This document shows, piece after piece, positions 1 to 9,579 of a stretch of 64,000 bases of DNA (its first letter is position 1; every line of letters begins with the position of its first letter). The translations under genes were made by a program, and so were the position numbers. Origin of the DNA: Eutreptiella sp. 'Long Island Sound 2002'. Taxonomy: Eukaryota > Euglenozoa > Euglenophyceae > Eutreptiales > Eutreptiaceae. The stretch is taken from assembly GCA_964036045.1 (NCBI GenBank), contig OZ038393.1:49902429-49966428 (forward strand). Direction: 5' to 3'. The notes beneath the pieces were generated by a model that worked only from the letters and a program-made list of their open reading frames with translations, did no database searches and was not told the DNA's origin.

Positions 1-1861
1 TAATTGACATGTGAATTGTTGAGATGAAGAGAGACAACAAATTGCAATGTGAAATGTCTATTCGGATGCATGCATTAATTATGCCCAATTCCTCCAAAAT
101 AATGCCCCCAAAGTGTGTCTTACCCATACACACAAACAAATTGTTGCATTTAGTGTCCACTGTGGGCACGGGTGCACAATGCGCATTGTTTTGGGCAATT
201 ACACAGCTTTCACCCCCCAACAGATTCTCACAGAAAGGTACCAAACAGCATTTCCTAATGAGGAATGGATGGTTTATGGTGTTTCCTGATGGGACCTGGA
301 TGGATGAATGTGGAACTGGAGGTGGTGGATTACAGCAGCACCATGAATCACCACCTTCCCATTTACCTCATATTGTATGTGTAGGTAATGGGGGAGTATT
401 TGTGCCGCGCGCTACTTTTCCAACATGTTTACCCATAAGGGGCTAGCTCTCACACAGCTCCCAAAATGCCCCCTAAGGAGAGATAACCCTTGGGTGCCAC
501 ACGCTGGGGCTGAGCTTCGAGGAGCAACAAACGACATTTGTATAGCGCCTTGTCTTGCATGATCTGTCGCTCAAAGCATGGACGGTTTGATGGAACAACT
601 TAGTGCAATTTTTCAACCCAAGAGTATCACGAACTAGGCTCAAAACCCCTAGACAAGGGGCCCCCGGGGCAGAAGCTGAAGCTGCTTGGTCAAGCCAAAA
701 CGCTAAATCTCTGCGCCGCGCGCGCGCTGTGTTAGGTACTCCCCCAATCACCAGGGTGATGCAAGGGGCCAAAAACAGCACCCGCTCATTTGCACAGGTG
801 CAGTTGTAGAAGATAGGGGTACCAACTCGAACTCAAGACAATGACATTCTGTGGTTGAGCTATAGACCAAGGGATAACATGTAAAATGCAATTCCGAGGG
901 CGTTTAGGGTGAAATGGGGTACCAACTCAGCTACACAGCACCTCGCGGGGCAACAACAAAGCAAAACAGAGGCGTCGCGTAAATTATTTCAATAAAAAAT
1001 ATGCATGGTGTGTGCACGGTGTGCACGGTGCGCGCCGCTCCCTCACTGTCCACTACTCAGCAACATGGAGCGTCAACATGATTTTTAGGCACACCAGGCG
1101 GTTAGAACCCTCTATCCCCAATACTCACATCCATCGAGAATGAGAAATAGGGTCCAAGGAGATGAGGTGGAAAATGATGCCGTGCAGTAGCAATATTTCT
1201 TTTGAGTTCCTGGCGCTCAAGGTGTATTTATGTACATTACAGGTGCACCCAGAAGCTAAGCGAACAAAGAGTCCAAGCATCGTACCGGCATAACATGTGT
1301 TGACCCTTCATACAATAGTGCAGGCGGTCGGCCACGCCAAGCAGGCATCGATCAGTGCGGAGGCTTTGTGTGTGTGTGTGTGTGTCATTGAGTGTCCAAA
1401 ACACATTATATCAGGCGCAATGCGCTGAGCATTAGTGCAGTGGCACATGGGTGCGTGTGCTAGTAGTGCCAAACATGGGATGCATGGGTTTTTTTTTTCA
1501 CTGTCCGGTACCATCAACCACTGATCAACAGACCAGTACCTCCACTGCTGCTCTCGCCACCCAGTTGACTCCTTTGCTGTTGATGAAGGTCTGGAGTTCT
1601 TGAGTGAGTACGAACTGGATGAATGTTGGTCCTGCGTCTTGATTCATAGGAATGCAGCGGGCCATGAGGCAACGGAAACTGGGCTCGCATACGCCCCCGT
1701 GTCACAGGCGCATGGTCATAACCACATTGTTCAGTGTTTTGCTTGCTGCACTGCAGCGTAGACCAGTTCTGTACCACACCAGGTGGCTGCTGGCTGTGCA
1801 TTGGCACTGTTCCTCTGGACATTGAGGTCAGCTCGCACCCACCACCATAGGAATGCAGCGG
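1..1861. other. Stretch without a recognised gene
   Basis: I recognise no conserved domain here. A plus-strand ORF at 24-446 contains a short segment (GWFMVFPDGT, about 267-296) that resembles the first strand of the RNase H fold in the LINE at 6751-8844 (GWSIVYPDGS), but the remaining catalytic motifs do not follow. A (TG)n microsatellite lies at about 1367-1386. The rest shows no clear repeat or coding signal. Confidence 0.5.
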
Positions 1862-1887
1862 GGAGGGGGGGCAGTGACCACCCAAAT
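1862..1887. repeat. Left 26-bp target-site duplication of a LINE insertion
   Basis: This 26-bp block, a G-rich run followed by CAGTGACCACCCAAAT, recurs without mismatch at 2776-2801. The two copies bracket a minus-strand LINE tail that ends in poly(A), seen as a T run on the plus strand from 1888. This is the expected footprint of target-primed reverse transcription. Confidence 0.8.
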
Positions 1888-2775
1888 TTTTTTTTTTTGA
1901 CTGACTCCAGAAGTTCAAAGAGTACTCAAGACTTTGCTTGGGAAAGTGGGCGACTCCAGCATATGATACAGTGGATCCCGCGGGGCACGGCGCGGGGCAC
2001 ATGGCAAAGACCCAGAGTTCACATGCGTATACCAGAGGGCTCTCTGATGCGGTAGGCAAAACCGCCACGCCATATGGCAAGCCTATAATGCGTAAGATTT
2101 AAGGGGATGAAGACATGCTGGATCACGGTGTGCCATTCCCCACAAGTCCTCAAGAGTGACAAGCTTTCGTCGCTTTGCAGGGGCCATGTCCGGTGGCGGG
2201 CGTTGGCCCAGGATGCCGGGCCTTTTGCGGCACTGACGTTTAGGCAAAGGCGATTCCACCCGGTGGGCGGCGCGCTCAGATGCCCACAATTGGCTCATCA
2301 CCGAAAAGAGCTGAATCCTTCGGTTATGCCGCTGGTAGTGTTGGTCTGCGGAGGTGGTCCACACTCTAGCACGTCGCAAAAGGGAGTGCCAGTGCCATGA
2401 TTGCCGCACCAGATTATCTAGCACGTCGCGGTATGAGTCCATCAGTGAGGCCCCGAGGACGGCACGTTGATGCAGAAACCAAGGCTGGGCTAGATACTGC
2501 ATTGCCGAAGGTACCTGCTGTGCCCCTGGGTCTGCGGCAGTGGGACAGAGGCACTGGTCGAGATATTTCACCGCCCATGACCTGGTGTGGTACGACTGCG
2601 GCCGGTCCCATGTGCGCACCGCTCTACGGTGGGACATCTCTTGAGAGGCGCGGCCATCCCGTCGTGATGTTCTCTCCCGGGCCCTGTATACCCTACTTGA
2701 TTGCGGAGGATAGAGTCCGTGGGGTTCGGTCGTACAGCTCGTGGGCGCAGCTTTGTGTACCATGCCGGCACCGCT
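1888..2775 (-). mobile_element. 5'-truncated LINE copy (3' end only)
   Basis: This 888-bp minus-strand segment matches the 3' end of the large LINE at 22147-31042: about 22147-23020 runs parallel to it with scattered substitutions and small indels. It ends in an A-tract at 1888 and is cut off at its 5' side at 2775, exactly where similarity to the long copy stops and the second 26-bp duplication begins. It is a dead-on-arrival insertion holding only the C-terminal codons and 3' UTR of the parent element. Confidence 0.85.
2083..2775 (-). pseudogene. LINE ORF C-terminal tail (truncated)
   Basis: The reading frame encodes the extreme C-terminus of the LINE polyprotein, downstream of RNase H and the zinc finger. 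It is rich in Arg, Trp and His and includes the phrases SADQHYQRH and LVTLEDLWGMAH. The tail at 22375-22890 is very similar. No catalytic motif falls in this part and its function is unknown. The start is lost by 5' truncation; an open frame continuing to 2832 runs into flanking DNA and is not part of the element. Confidence 0.7.
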
Positions 2776-2801
2776 GGAGGGGGGGCAGTGACCACCCAAA
2801 T
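2776..2801. repeat. Right 26-bp target-site duplication
   Basis: Exact copy of 1862-1887, abutting the 5' truncation point of the minus-strand LINE tail. Confidence 0.8.
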
Positions 2802-3149
2802 ATAAAAATATTGTGAAATCAGATATGCACATGCATGGGAAATCTGGCGATTCCCTACCGTGAATCCCTGAATCACCACCGCCTCCACCTTTGCTTTACT
2901 TGTACTTACCGGCCATGAGGTCATCCAATGTCTCAAGAGGGGAAGAGATGACAACCGACACACAAACAGGGTGCAGTGCAGCGTGTGAGCTGCACGGGGA
3001 GGGAGAGTGTCAAGCAGGTTCTCAGACGGAGTCGCACAGATCAACATAACGCAGTGTCGTACATATGGGACGAGCAGGGGACTTCGGTTGGCCGAACGAG
3101 TGCCAGCATTATGCCGAAACCGCTGCATTACCATTCACAACATGCGCAC

Positions 3150-3484
3150 TTATACTTGCACTTACGACCTCTGTGCGGCGTGGATCCCACGTTGAGGGGC
3201 TGGAGTAGCTGGAAAAACCTCGTGATTTGGCCACCACCGGGCTACCAACCGGTGGAGATAGCAGGCTACCGGTGCTATATACAGGGGCCCATGAGAACCC
3301 AAGGACCCTTCTACTTAGACGGCAGCCGGCTAAATGATGGCAGGGCAGGGGCAGGAATTGTGGTGTATGACACAAGGATACTGGCGCGAGTGTCCGGGGA
3401 ACAAGAGTCATACCGAGCAAAAATGTTCGGGCTGCACCTCATTAGCCACGCGACAGAGTCGCACCACACCGCCAAACTGACAAC
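3150..3484 (+). pseudogene. LINE RNase H, N-terminal part (inactive)
   Basis: The translation runs GYQPVEIAGYRCY, then FYLDGSRLNDG, then QESYRAKMFGL. This is the RNase H type I pattern: first Asp in LDGS, and the helix that normally carries the catalytic Glu. The related copy at 23.9-24.1 kb reads YRAEMYGA; here that Glu is Lys, so a core metal ligand is lost. The frame shifts by one base near 3475, after which the fold continues in another frame (DNQAITKV). The protein would have cleaved RNA in RNA-DNA hybrids during retrotransposition. Confidence 0.7.
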
Positions 3485-3888
3485 CAAGCAATCACGAAAG
3501 TGGCAAGAACGCCCCCAGTAATGGAAGAATTGGATACCGACCTCCGGGTACCCTTGGCCCACGCGGTGCAACACAAATCAATCAAGGTGGAATGGATCAA
3601 AGGGCATCGCAAAGAAGCGGAGGCATTCAATGCGGTAGACAAACAGGACATCCGGTACAACAATATCACAGACGGGCTGGCCAAGCAAGCGGCCAAGCTG
3701 GCACCACAAGACATCGTGTACACCTCACCGGCTAGTATCGACATCGCCGGAGGGGAGGCGCCAACACCCGCAGTGGATCCTAAAGCTGCGGAGACAGCAT
3801 GAAGTAGATGGGGTACACTGGGTGACGTGGCCGCCACTGAAAGGCGTACGGCGCCAGCTGTGGGCGCAATGGTTGTGAGGAAACATAG
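3478..3888 (+). pseudogene. LINE RNase H, C-terminal part, broken by insertion
   Basis: It carries DNQAITKVARTPP followed by VEWIKGHRKEAEAFN and ITDGLAKQAAKL. These match the DNMAVTKCAH, AEWIPSHR and VDLLAKMATRL segments of the 23 kb copy, covering the third Asp, the His loop and the final Asp region. A stop at 3800-3802 is followed by more recognisable coding in a shifted frame (EVDGVHWVTWPPLKG) up to WLW at the 172-bp insertion. Confidence 0.7.
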
Positions 3889-4060
3889 GAGGGGGGCAAT
3901 GGTCGGTACTGATAGACTGAATGTCCCCGCCATAGACACTTTCAGCCATTAGTCCAGATGTTCACAATTGTAATAGAACACGCAGCGTGTCCCCTTCTTG
4001 GTTGGGGTGCTCCACTATCTATGTACATCTCCTGTTGATATGTACATTTATATTTACATT
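3889..4060 (+). mobile_element. 172-bp SINE-like insertion with target-site duplication
   Basis: The insertion interrupts the WLWGNIVW codons of the LINE remnant. It is flanked by a 13-bp direct repeat TGRGGAAACATAG (3876-3888 and 4061-4073, one mismatch). Removing it with one repeat rejoins a Trp-Leu-Trp-Gly run that aligns with WLWGQVRW in the other LINE. It starts G-rich and ends with an A/T-rich tail (TTTATATTTACATT), typical of a short non-autonomous retroelement. A 42-bp core (3987-4028) recurs exactly at 8901-8942. No Pol III boxes were recognised. Confidence 0.6.
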
Positions 4061-4920
4061 TGGGGAAACATAGTGTGGATAGGCTGTGACTACCCCGGTA
4101 CCGTGACAAAAGTGGCATGCCCCCTGTGCGGCCTCAAGCATCTCGGGTCGGTACAAGCCAGGCTGATACAATGCCAAATGTGGTGGGATGACTTCAGGCG
4201 AGAGCATTGTGCGGCGTGGGGAGAATGGGAACCTGTTGCCCAAAGATGGTGGAGCCAAGTGTCGGAGGAAGTCCTCAACCACGCAGCTACAGAGCTAGCC
4301 TACGCATACCCACCTCGTCTGTCAATGCTGTCCCCTTGGAACAACGCCACCATTGGAGGCGACGTGCAGCCGACATGAAGCCAAGTTTCAGTATGTGGCT
4401 CTCATTGCAGTACAAAGCTACGAGTCTGCCCATGGCAACCACAAACACTGCGAGTCCGGTGACTCAACAGAAGCGGACGCGCGCACAAGCTTCCTTGTGG
4501 AGGACGGCCCTGCGGCGACGAGTAGTGAAGCTAGCAGTGAGTGATCACAAGCTATGGACGCACTGTAGGTATAAGGCCCCGGACACTGAGGTACGACGGG
4601 GGCCCAGGCAAAGAGATGACCACAAACAGTTTGTTGCGAAAGTGGGGGAAATGAGGTGGGGCAAACGCCAGGAGGCATTGCTTAAGGGCCTAGCCACATC
4701 TGTGCGCGAGGGCCTGACCTTGGATACCAGCGGAATGTGGATACACCTGGTGGGCGGTGAAGATGTACGGCTGGCACCGGCCGGCAGGACGGAGGAGAGG
4801 GTCTACATGCCAACAACCCTGGCGCACTTCGGGGCGGCGCACAGAGCCGTGTGGGCAACCCAGAGCAGACCGCATCAACGGCTAGTTGCGGCGGGGGTGG
4901 CAGGTGTGCAGGAGTATTGA
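4061..4920 (+). pseudogene. LINE zinc finger and C-terminal tail
   Basis: After the insertion the frame resumes with VACPLCGLKHLGSVQARLIQC, a CxxC...H...C zinc finger of the zf-RVT type found near the end of many LINE polyproteins. The frame runs to about 4378, then a second frame (4207-4920) supplies a basic tail ending at a TGA at 4918-4920. The tail contains KRTRAQASLWRTALRRR and ends in GVQEY. Its equivalent in the minus-strand relatives also follows the zinc finger. Confidence 0.6.
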
Positions 4921-5019
4921 TGCTTAAGGCTTGTCAGGACATGGCTACACCAGCTGGAAAGGGACTACAACAGGTGGGAGTCCGCGACCAGATGGCTCTA
5001 GAATGAAAATGTTGTGGTC

Positions 5020-5290
5020 GGTCACCCCAATTCAAGGGGCCATAACGAAGCATAGGAGTCCATCACCCCAACTTGAGGGACCACACCAAAGCTTGGGAGT
5101 TCATGACCCCAACTTGAAGGGCCATGGTGAAGCATGGGAGTCCATCACCCCAACTCGAGGGGCCACATGGAAGCGCGGGAATCCATCACCCCAATTCAGT
5201 GGACCATAATGAAGCATGCGAATCCATAACCCCAACTTGAGGGGCCACACCGAAGCGTGGGAGTCCATCACCCTCGAGTTGGGGGGCACG
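5020..5290. repeat. 41-bp satellite array, locus 1 (6-7 units)
   Basis: The anchor ACCCCAA falls at 5024, 5065, 5106, 5147, 5188 and 5229, exactly 41 bp apart, with a degenerate seventh unit at 5270. The consensus core is CCCCAACTTGAGGGGCCACA followed by CCGAAGCGTGGGAGTCCATC. The same core returns at 36340-36640 and 61945-64000, and in traces at 10840-10895. Confidence 0.85.
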
Positions 5291-6006
5291 CCAAAGACCG
5301 GAAGTCCGGGGGGGGGGGGGGGGGGGGAACCCTCGGTTCAGGACGCCAACTACCCCCCCAACTAACTGTTGGCCGGAGGCCCCTTGGGAGGGGGGGCGAT
5401 GGGGAGGGGGGGGGGGGGGGGGGGGTCAAGTAGGGGCTTGGGGCTTCAATTGGTCAGGTGTGGACCCGCCACTTAGCTCCAGCCGCGCCTGCCTCACGGC
5501 CTTCATTGCCAACTCAGTTCCATGAGTGTTTGTGTCGCGCGGACACTGTTTTGCAGTTCTTTCCTTCCCTCCTGCCTGAATGGGGTAAGAGTCGGGCTGC
5601 CTCTACAGGGTTCAGGGCATTGTCGCCTTTGGACTGAATTCGGGGCGTAGCGTGTATTGTGTCCCACTTTGGCGCCCTGTTTTCCACCGGTATGCTTGCG
5701 TGTGCTGGCCCCTCTCGGCCACATACCTGCGTTTCGGGTTTACCAGGTCATGGGGGGTGGGGCGGTCAGAGGTCACCCGTATGGGCCACTGCCACCGGCC
5801 CCGGGATATTTAGGTCCTTAGGATTTAGAAACCCCAGTGGGTACTGGCTTTTGTGGAGGTCAACATACAGCCATACAGGGATTGAGGAGAGCGGGCAGCG
5901 CCTTGGGGCTTGCATGTGTGGTCTGTGTGTGTGCCGGTGTGCACGCCATGTGTGGCCCGGTGGAAAAAAGGCCAACCCAAAGATGATGGGGCCGCCTCCT
6001 CCGTCG
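5291..6006. other. G-tract region without recognised gene
   Basis: Two uninterrupted runs of 20 G occur at 5308-5327 and 5406-5425. The remainder has no convincing ORF or repeat family. Confidence 0.6.
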
Positions 6007-6076
6007 CCTCCACTGCGGGCATCGAACCTACGCCCGCGTGACGGTACCCCGTGCACTTCCGGTATGCTACGCTATC
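6007..6076 (-). other. tRNA-like Pol III promoter / degenerate tRNA or SINE head
   Basis: On the minus strand an A-box match (TAGCATACCGG, 6059-6069) lies 30 nt upstream of a B-box match (GGTTCGATGCC, 6018-6028), the spacing seen in tRNA genes. A D-arm can pair (GCAT with GTGC) and a T-arm pairs at four of five positions. The acceptor stem does not form, so this is a degenerate tRNA gene or the head of a tRNA-derived SINE. Confidence 0.3.
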
Positions 6077-6379
6077 GATGTGGTAAGAAACCCCACCAAA
6101 ACCACCAGCTGTAGGAATCCGGTAAACCTTGGGGGGGGGGGGGGGGGGGCACACGCTTCACCCCAACCCCACACCAACATCAACACGCTCATCGGGCGGC
6201 CTGCGCCGTCGCCTCCACGGCCGCGGTGACGCAGCGCACTGCGGGGCCGGGCCCCCGTGCACTTTCAGGTATGCTCCTATCCCATCTCAAGCTCCAACAG
6301 CAAATAATCCTCCTAGATGTAACCCAAGTATTTATTGTCACAACACAAGAACTACCCATAGCGAGCCGCCACAAGCCAC

Positions 6380-6446
6380 GCTCCGGGCACCGAACCCCCG
6401 CCCTCCGGCGTCGGGGCCACTGATGATACCATTGTACTATACCGAA
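6380..6446 (-). other. Second tRNA-like sequence
   Basis: An A-box match TAGTACAATGG (6429-6439) and a B-box match GGTTCGGTGCC (6386-6396) are 32 nt apart on the minus strand. The acceptor ends do not pair. It lies just beyond the 3' side of the minus-strand LINE at 6491-8844. Confidence 0.3.
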
Positions 6447-6490
6447 GATACCTAATACCAACCACTCATAATACACGGCACGGTCACGCA

Positions 6491-6985
6491 TCACCGAGAC
6501 CTGGCGGTGTCTTGACGTGCATTAGGGGGTGAAACACATTGAGCGCGCTGTGCTACAGGACATCGTTGAGTCGGTGTCCGCCGCCGACTCTGTATCCGAG
6601 TTTTCCGCCATCCAGCTGTCTGACAATGTCCTGTCACCCCCCCCCCCTCCATTTCAACCAGGTTCAGTGACCTTAGCAAGTTGGTCCTGGCACTGGGGGT
6701 GAGCGGCGATGGCGGCTCTGGCGTCTGGAACGTGCACCTGCTGGGTCCCATTATCCGGGGCGTGTGGTGTACTCCTGACATAGGCGTCGGCTGTGATTGC
6801 AGCGGCAATTGTAACTGCTGTGGTGTGTACTTGATTTGGCTTTGTGGTTGTGGCGTGTCAATTCTGCGGCACTTGCGTACCATGGCTGGTGTGCACACTT
6901 CCACATCCCACAGTGGTGAGGTGATGGCTTCTGGAGTGAGAATTCCAACCGGCCGCTGTGGCGTGGCCTGCGGTGTTTGCGGCAT
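6491..6985 (-). pseudogene. Frameshifted C-terminal extension of the LINE ORF
   Basis: The LINE frame from 8844 runs through a G/C homopolymer at about 7018-7031 (poly-Pro codons) and then becomes low quality, while this frame becomes protein-like (TPQRPVGILTPEAITSPLW and so on). I infer a length change in the homopolymer that shifts the frame. The joined protein would have a Pro/Gln-rich tail of about 150 residues. The shift could be biological or a sequencing error. Confidence 0.4.
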
Positions 6986-8844
6986 CCGGCAGGGGGTGGG
7001 GGGGTTCTCCTCCTCTGGGGGGGGGGGGGGGGTTCTTCCTCATACCCCCAGACCGATGCCTCCCCTTCCAACAGCTCCCGCTCCTCTTCCTCGTCCTCGT
7101 GCTTGGGGGTCACCGATATTCTCCCGAAAAGCAATGGTGATTTTCTCCTGCCCAGATCTGCCAGTTGGTCCGCTTTTTCATTACCCCGGATTCCTATGTG
7201 TGATGGGATGTGTATCCATTTGATTTCTGTGCCATAGCGCTCTTTGAGTTCCAGGATCTGTGCCCACAGGTCCGCATTGGCCACGTCCCCTGTGGTATTT
7301 CGCCAGTTATGCCGCCGCCACCTTTGTGCCAGCCCGGGTACTCCATCTACCACTAGCTGACAGTCAGGGCAAATCAGGGACGTGGCCCCTGGGATGTGCC
7401 CTTGCAGCGCACTCAGCGCTGCTCGGAGTTCCCCTGGGATGTTGGTTTGCAGCTCGTTCACGGGCAAAAATTCTGCCACATCTCTGTGGTCTCCGTAATA
7501 CACGCCGTAACCCCCCACTCTCCCCACCTCCGGATGTTTCTCGGATGATCCGTCTGGATATACAATGGACCATCCATCCTCCACGTGACTGTGAATAATG
7601 GATTCATAGTGTGCTGCCAATTCTGCTGCCTGTGCAAACTTTTTCCTTTTTTTGCGGGCTGGTTGGTGGAGTGTGGGCGGCGGTCTGTCTGACGCCACTC
7701 GTACCCTGGGGTGTTCCAGCACCGTTGTGGCATCCATGGTTTTGAGAGCGTGGAGGAGTAGGGTGATCTCATTCTTAGGGAGGGAGGGGTTCGGGTGTTG
7801 TTCCCATTCCGACAGGGCCTTGATCCATGTACGTAGGAAGTGGGACCAGGAGGGGGGTGAAGATAACTGCAAGAACTTGTGTTTACACCGGACTACCCAT
7901 GATGCTCTGACTGCCGACCAGTAAGCCAATCCCAATGGCGTTGTCACAGACAGCACTGGGGAGTTGATCAACACTTCCGTTGGATCCACGACCGTTCCCC
8001 CTTCGTGGGGAATGGGACCGATGCACTGTACTGCCAGATGGAACGCTGTGGCGAAGAATCTGCACTCCGTGACTGCGTGATCCATTGTCTCCTGTGCTCT
8101 GTCCAGGGGGCAGGCGGTGTCTGCCGGTTGCCAGTTGGCCAGCCAGCATCCTACTATAAGCTTTCTCCAGAGTGCTGTCTGAATGAACACCAGATCAATC
8201 GGGGGTAAGGAGAGCCTGGCCCACGCACACCATGAGTCCGGTGTCTGTCTCGGGGTCTCAGGGGACAATTGCATAAGGAACCGAAGCATGGTCCGTTTGT
8301 TCCATTGCAGCCAAAATGCTGGCCGCCCTTCGTCCTCCACGGGTCGGGGCGTGCTGGGCTGTGCCAGGCTGGACGGACTACTTTGGTACACTGGGATCCA
8401 TGTTCTGGGGAGGTGTGTCGCAATATCCATGTCTCTGAGCTGTGCTAGTGTGTGTATGCCTTTTCTAATGAGGGCAGGGCAGTAGTATGTGTTCATGCGT
8501 GTGTCCCTGAACAGTATTGAATGCCACAGCGGCATGGCGTCTACCTGTGTGTGTGGGGGGGGCGGGACCTTTGCTGGTTTGCGTAGCAGTGAGAATGCCT
8601 TGCATGTCATTCCCAAGAAGGGGTACGTTTTCCATGGGATTGGTCCTAATTGGAGCCATGGTAGAAACCTGGCCTCCAGGGGGATACCAAACGTGGAGGC
8701 CCACGTCTGGAGGTGTGACCTAGACAGGGGGGGCACCACTGTTGAGGGGCTTGGGGGGGGGGGGGGGCACCAGGAGGGTCGGTTGGCCATAAAGGTGGTT
8801 TGCTGAAACGTACAGACGTCCACCACCGCCTGTCGTAAAACCAT
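6751..8844 (-). CDS. LINE polyprotein C-terminal half: RT connection, zinc finger, RNase H
   Basis: The 697-codon frame starts downstream of any RT palm. Residues 104-140 (PLWHSILFR...KGIHTLAQL) match the region that follows the RT thumb in LINEs. A zinc finger of the C-x11-C-x10-H-x4-C type spans residues 233-261. RNase H type I spans about 424-565 with all expected acids: D431 (YPDGSS), E472 (GELRAAL), D494 (CPDCQLVV), H549 and D559 (HIGIRGNEKADQLAD). The order zinc finger then RNase H is opposite to that of the LINE at 22147-31042, so this is a distinct LINE lineage. It lacks endonuclease and RT catalytic motifs, and is therefore 5' truncated at about 8.85 kb. The ATG at 8842-8844 is merely the first in frame. 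Confidence 0.8.
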   Translation of the reverse strand: MVLRQAVVDVCTFQQTTFMANRPSWCPPPPPSPSTVVPPLSRSHLQTWASTFGIPLEARFLPWLQLGPIPWKTYPFLGMTCKAFSLLRKPAKVPPPPHTQVDAMPLWHSILFRDTRMNTYYCPALIRKGIHTLAQLRDMDIATHLPRTWIPVYQSSPSSLAQPSTPRPVEDEGRPAFWLQWNKRTMLRFLMQLSPETPRQTPDSWCAWARLSLPPIDLVFIQTALWRKLIVGCWLANWQPADTACPLDRAQETMDHAVTECRFFATAFHLAVQCIGPIPHEGGTVVDPTEVLINSPVLSVTTPLGLAYWSAVRASWVVRCKHKFLQLSSPPSWSHFLRTWIKALSEWEQHPNPSLPKNEITLLLHALKTMDATTVLEHPRVRVASDRPPPTLHQPARKKRKKFAQAAELAAHYESIIHSHVEDGWSIVYPDGSSEKHPEVGRVGGYGVYYGDHRDVAEFLPVNELQTNIPGELRAALSALQGHIPGATSLICPDCQLVVDGVPGLAQRWRRHNWRNTTGDVANADLWAQILELKERYGTEIKWIHIPSHIGIRGNEKADQLADLGRRKSPLLFGRISVTPKHEDEEEERELLEGEASVWGYEEEPPPPPQRRRTPPPPAGCRKHRRPRHSGRLEFSLQKPSPHHCGMWKCAHQPWYASAAELTRHNHKAKSSTHHSSYNCRCNHSRRLCQEYTTRPG

Positions 8845-8900
8845 AAGTTCTTCACGTCAGTGCATGCATGTGCAGTTCAGTTCAATCACACAGGCTCCAT

Positions 8901-8942
8901 GTGTCCCCTTCTTGGTTGGGGTGCTCCACTATCTATGTACAT
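8901..8942 (+). repeat. 42-bp block shared exactly with the 172-bp insertion
   Basis: These 42 bases are identical to 3987-4028, while flanking bases differ. The block includes GTTGGGGTGCTCCACT, which also occurs at about 46403-46418. It lies just 5' of the truncated LINE at 8844. It may be the conserved core of a short interspersed element. Confidence 0.6.
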
Positions 8943-9229
8943 TACCAGAAAATCAAGGGGTGTGGCAATCGCACGTGTGCCATGTGGCTGTGCGTATGGG
9001 GTATCCCATCGCGGGTGAGGTGCCCCGTGCTTCAGTCGGTTGGGGCGCAAGCAAGTCTCAAAGCACTCTACACATGCACATCCTGGTATGCATGTGCAGC
9101 AATGTCCGGTGGTTCCACAAGATCATTGGTATGATCCACGTGTGTCGGTTGGGGGGGGGGGTCCATATGCGGCGATTTGGGGTGGTGGGTCCAAGTGGGG
9201 CGATTTGGGTTGTTGGGGGGGGAGGGGGG

Positions 9230-9540
9230 GCACAAGCACCCCTTACCTCCCCTTGCCCTCGCTCTAACCCTACCATCACCATAAACCTAACCCTAACCTT
9301 TGCAACCAACTGGTTTGGCCATGACAGCCATGTTGATTGGGCTAAACAAAATCCCCCAAATTTCGTTCATGGCTGCTTTTGCCACATCATTGCTCTCCAT
9401 TTGGACCCCAACACTCACTCTAACCCTAGCCAAGATGAGAGCTAGGGCTAGGGTCACCGAGCTCGTGGAACTAGTCTTGGTTTTATAACCCTTTTTAGTG
9501 TCTAGGGTGGACCTACCAGGTTTAGCAGCAAGCAGCAAGC

Positions 9541-9579
<39 letters not shown>

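Larger units (their letters stand above)
2976..4920 (+). mobile_element. Decayed LINE, C-terminal half (RNase H, zinc finger, tail)
   Basis: This plus-strand remnant has the same domain order as the minus-strand LINE at 22147-31042: a GYxPVxIAGxxCY lead-in, RNase H, then a CCHC-like zinc finger, then a basic tail. Aligned by eye the two are clearly homologous but well diverged, so they are separate families or old lineages of one clade. No endonuclease or RT remains upstream. The reading frame is broken by a single-base shift near 3475 and by a 172-bp insertion at 3889-4060. The last ORF closes at 4920, and a 41-bp satellite begins 100 bp later. Confidence 0.75.

Noticed and set aside
24-446. 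Possible RNase H remnant near the window start
   Set aside because: Only one short stretch (GWFMVFPDGT) resembles RNase H; the later catalytic motifs are missing.
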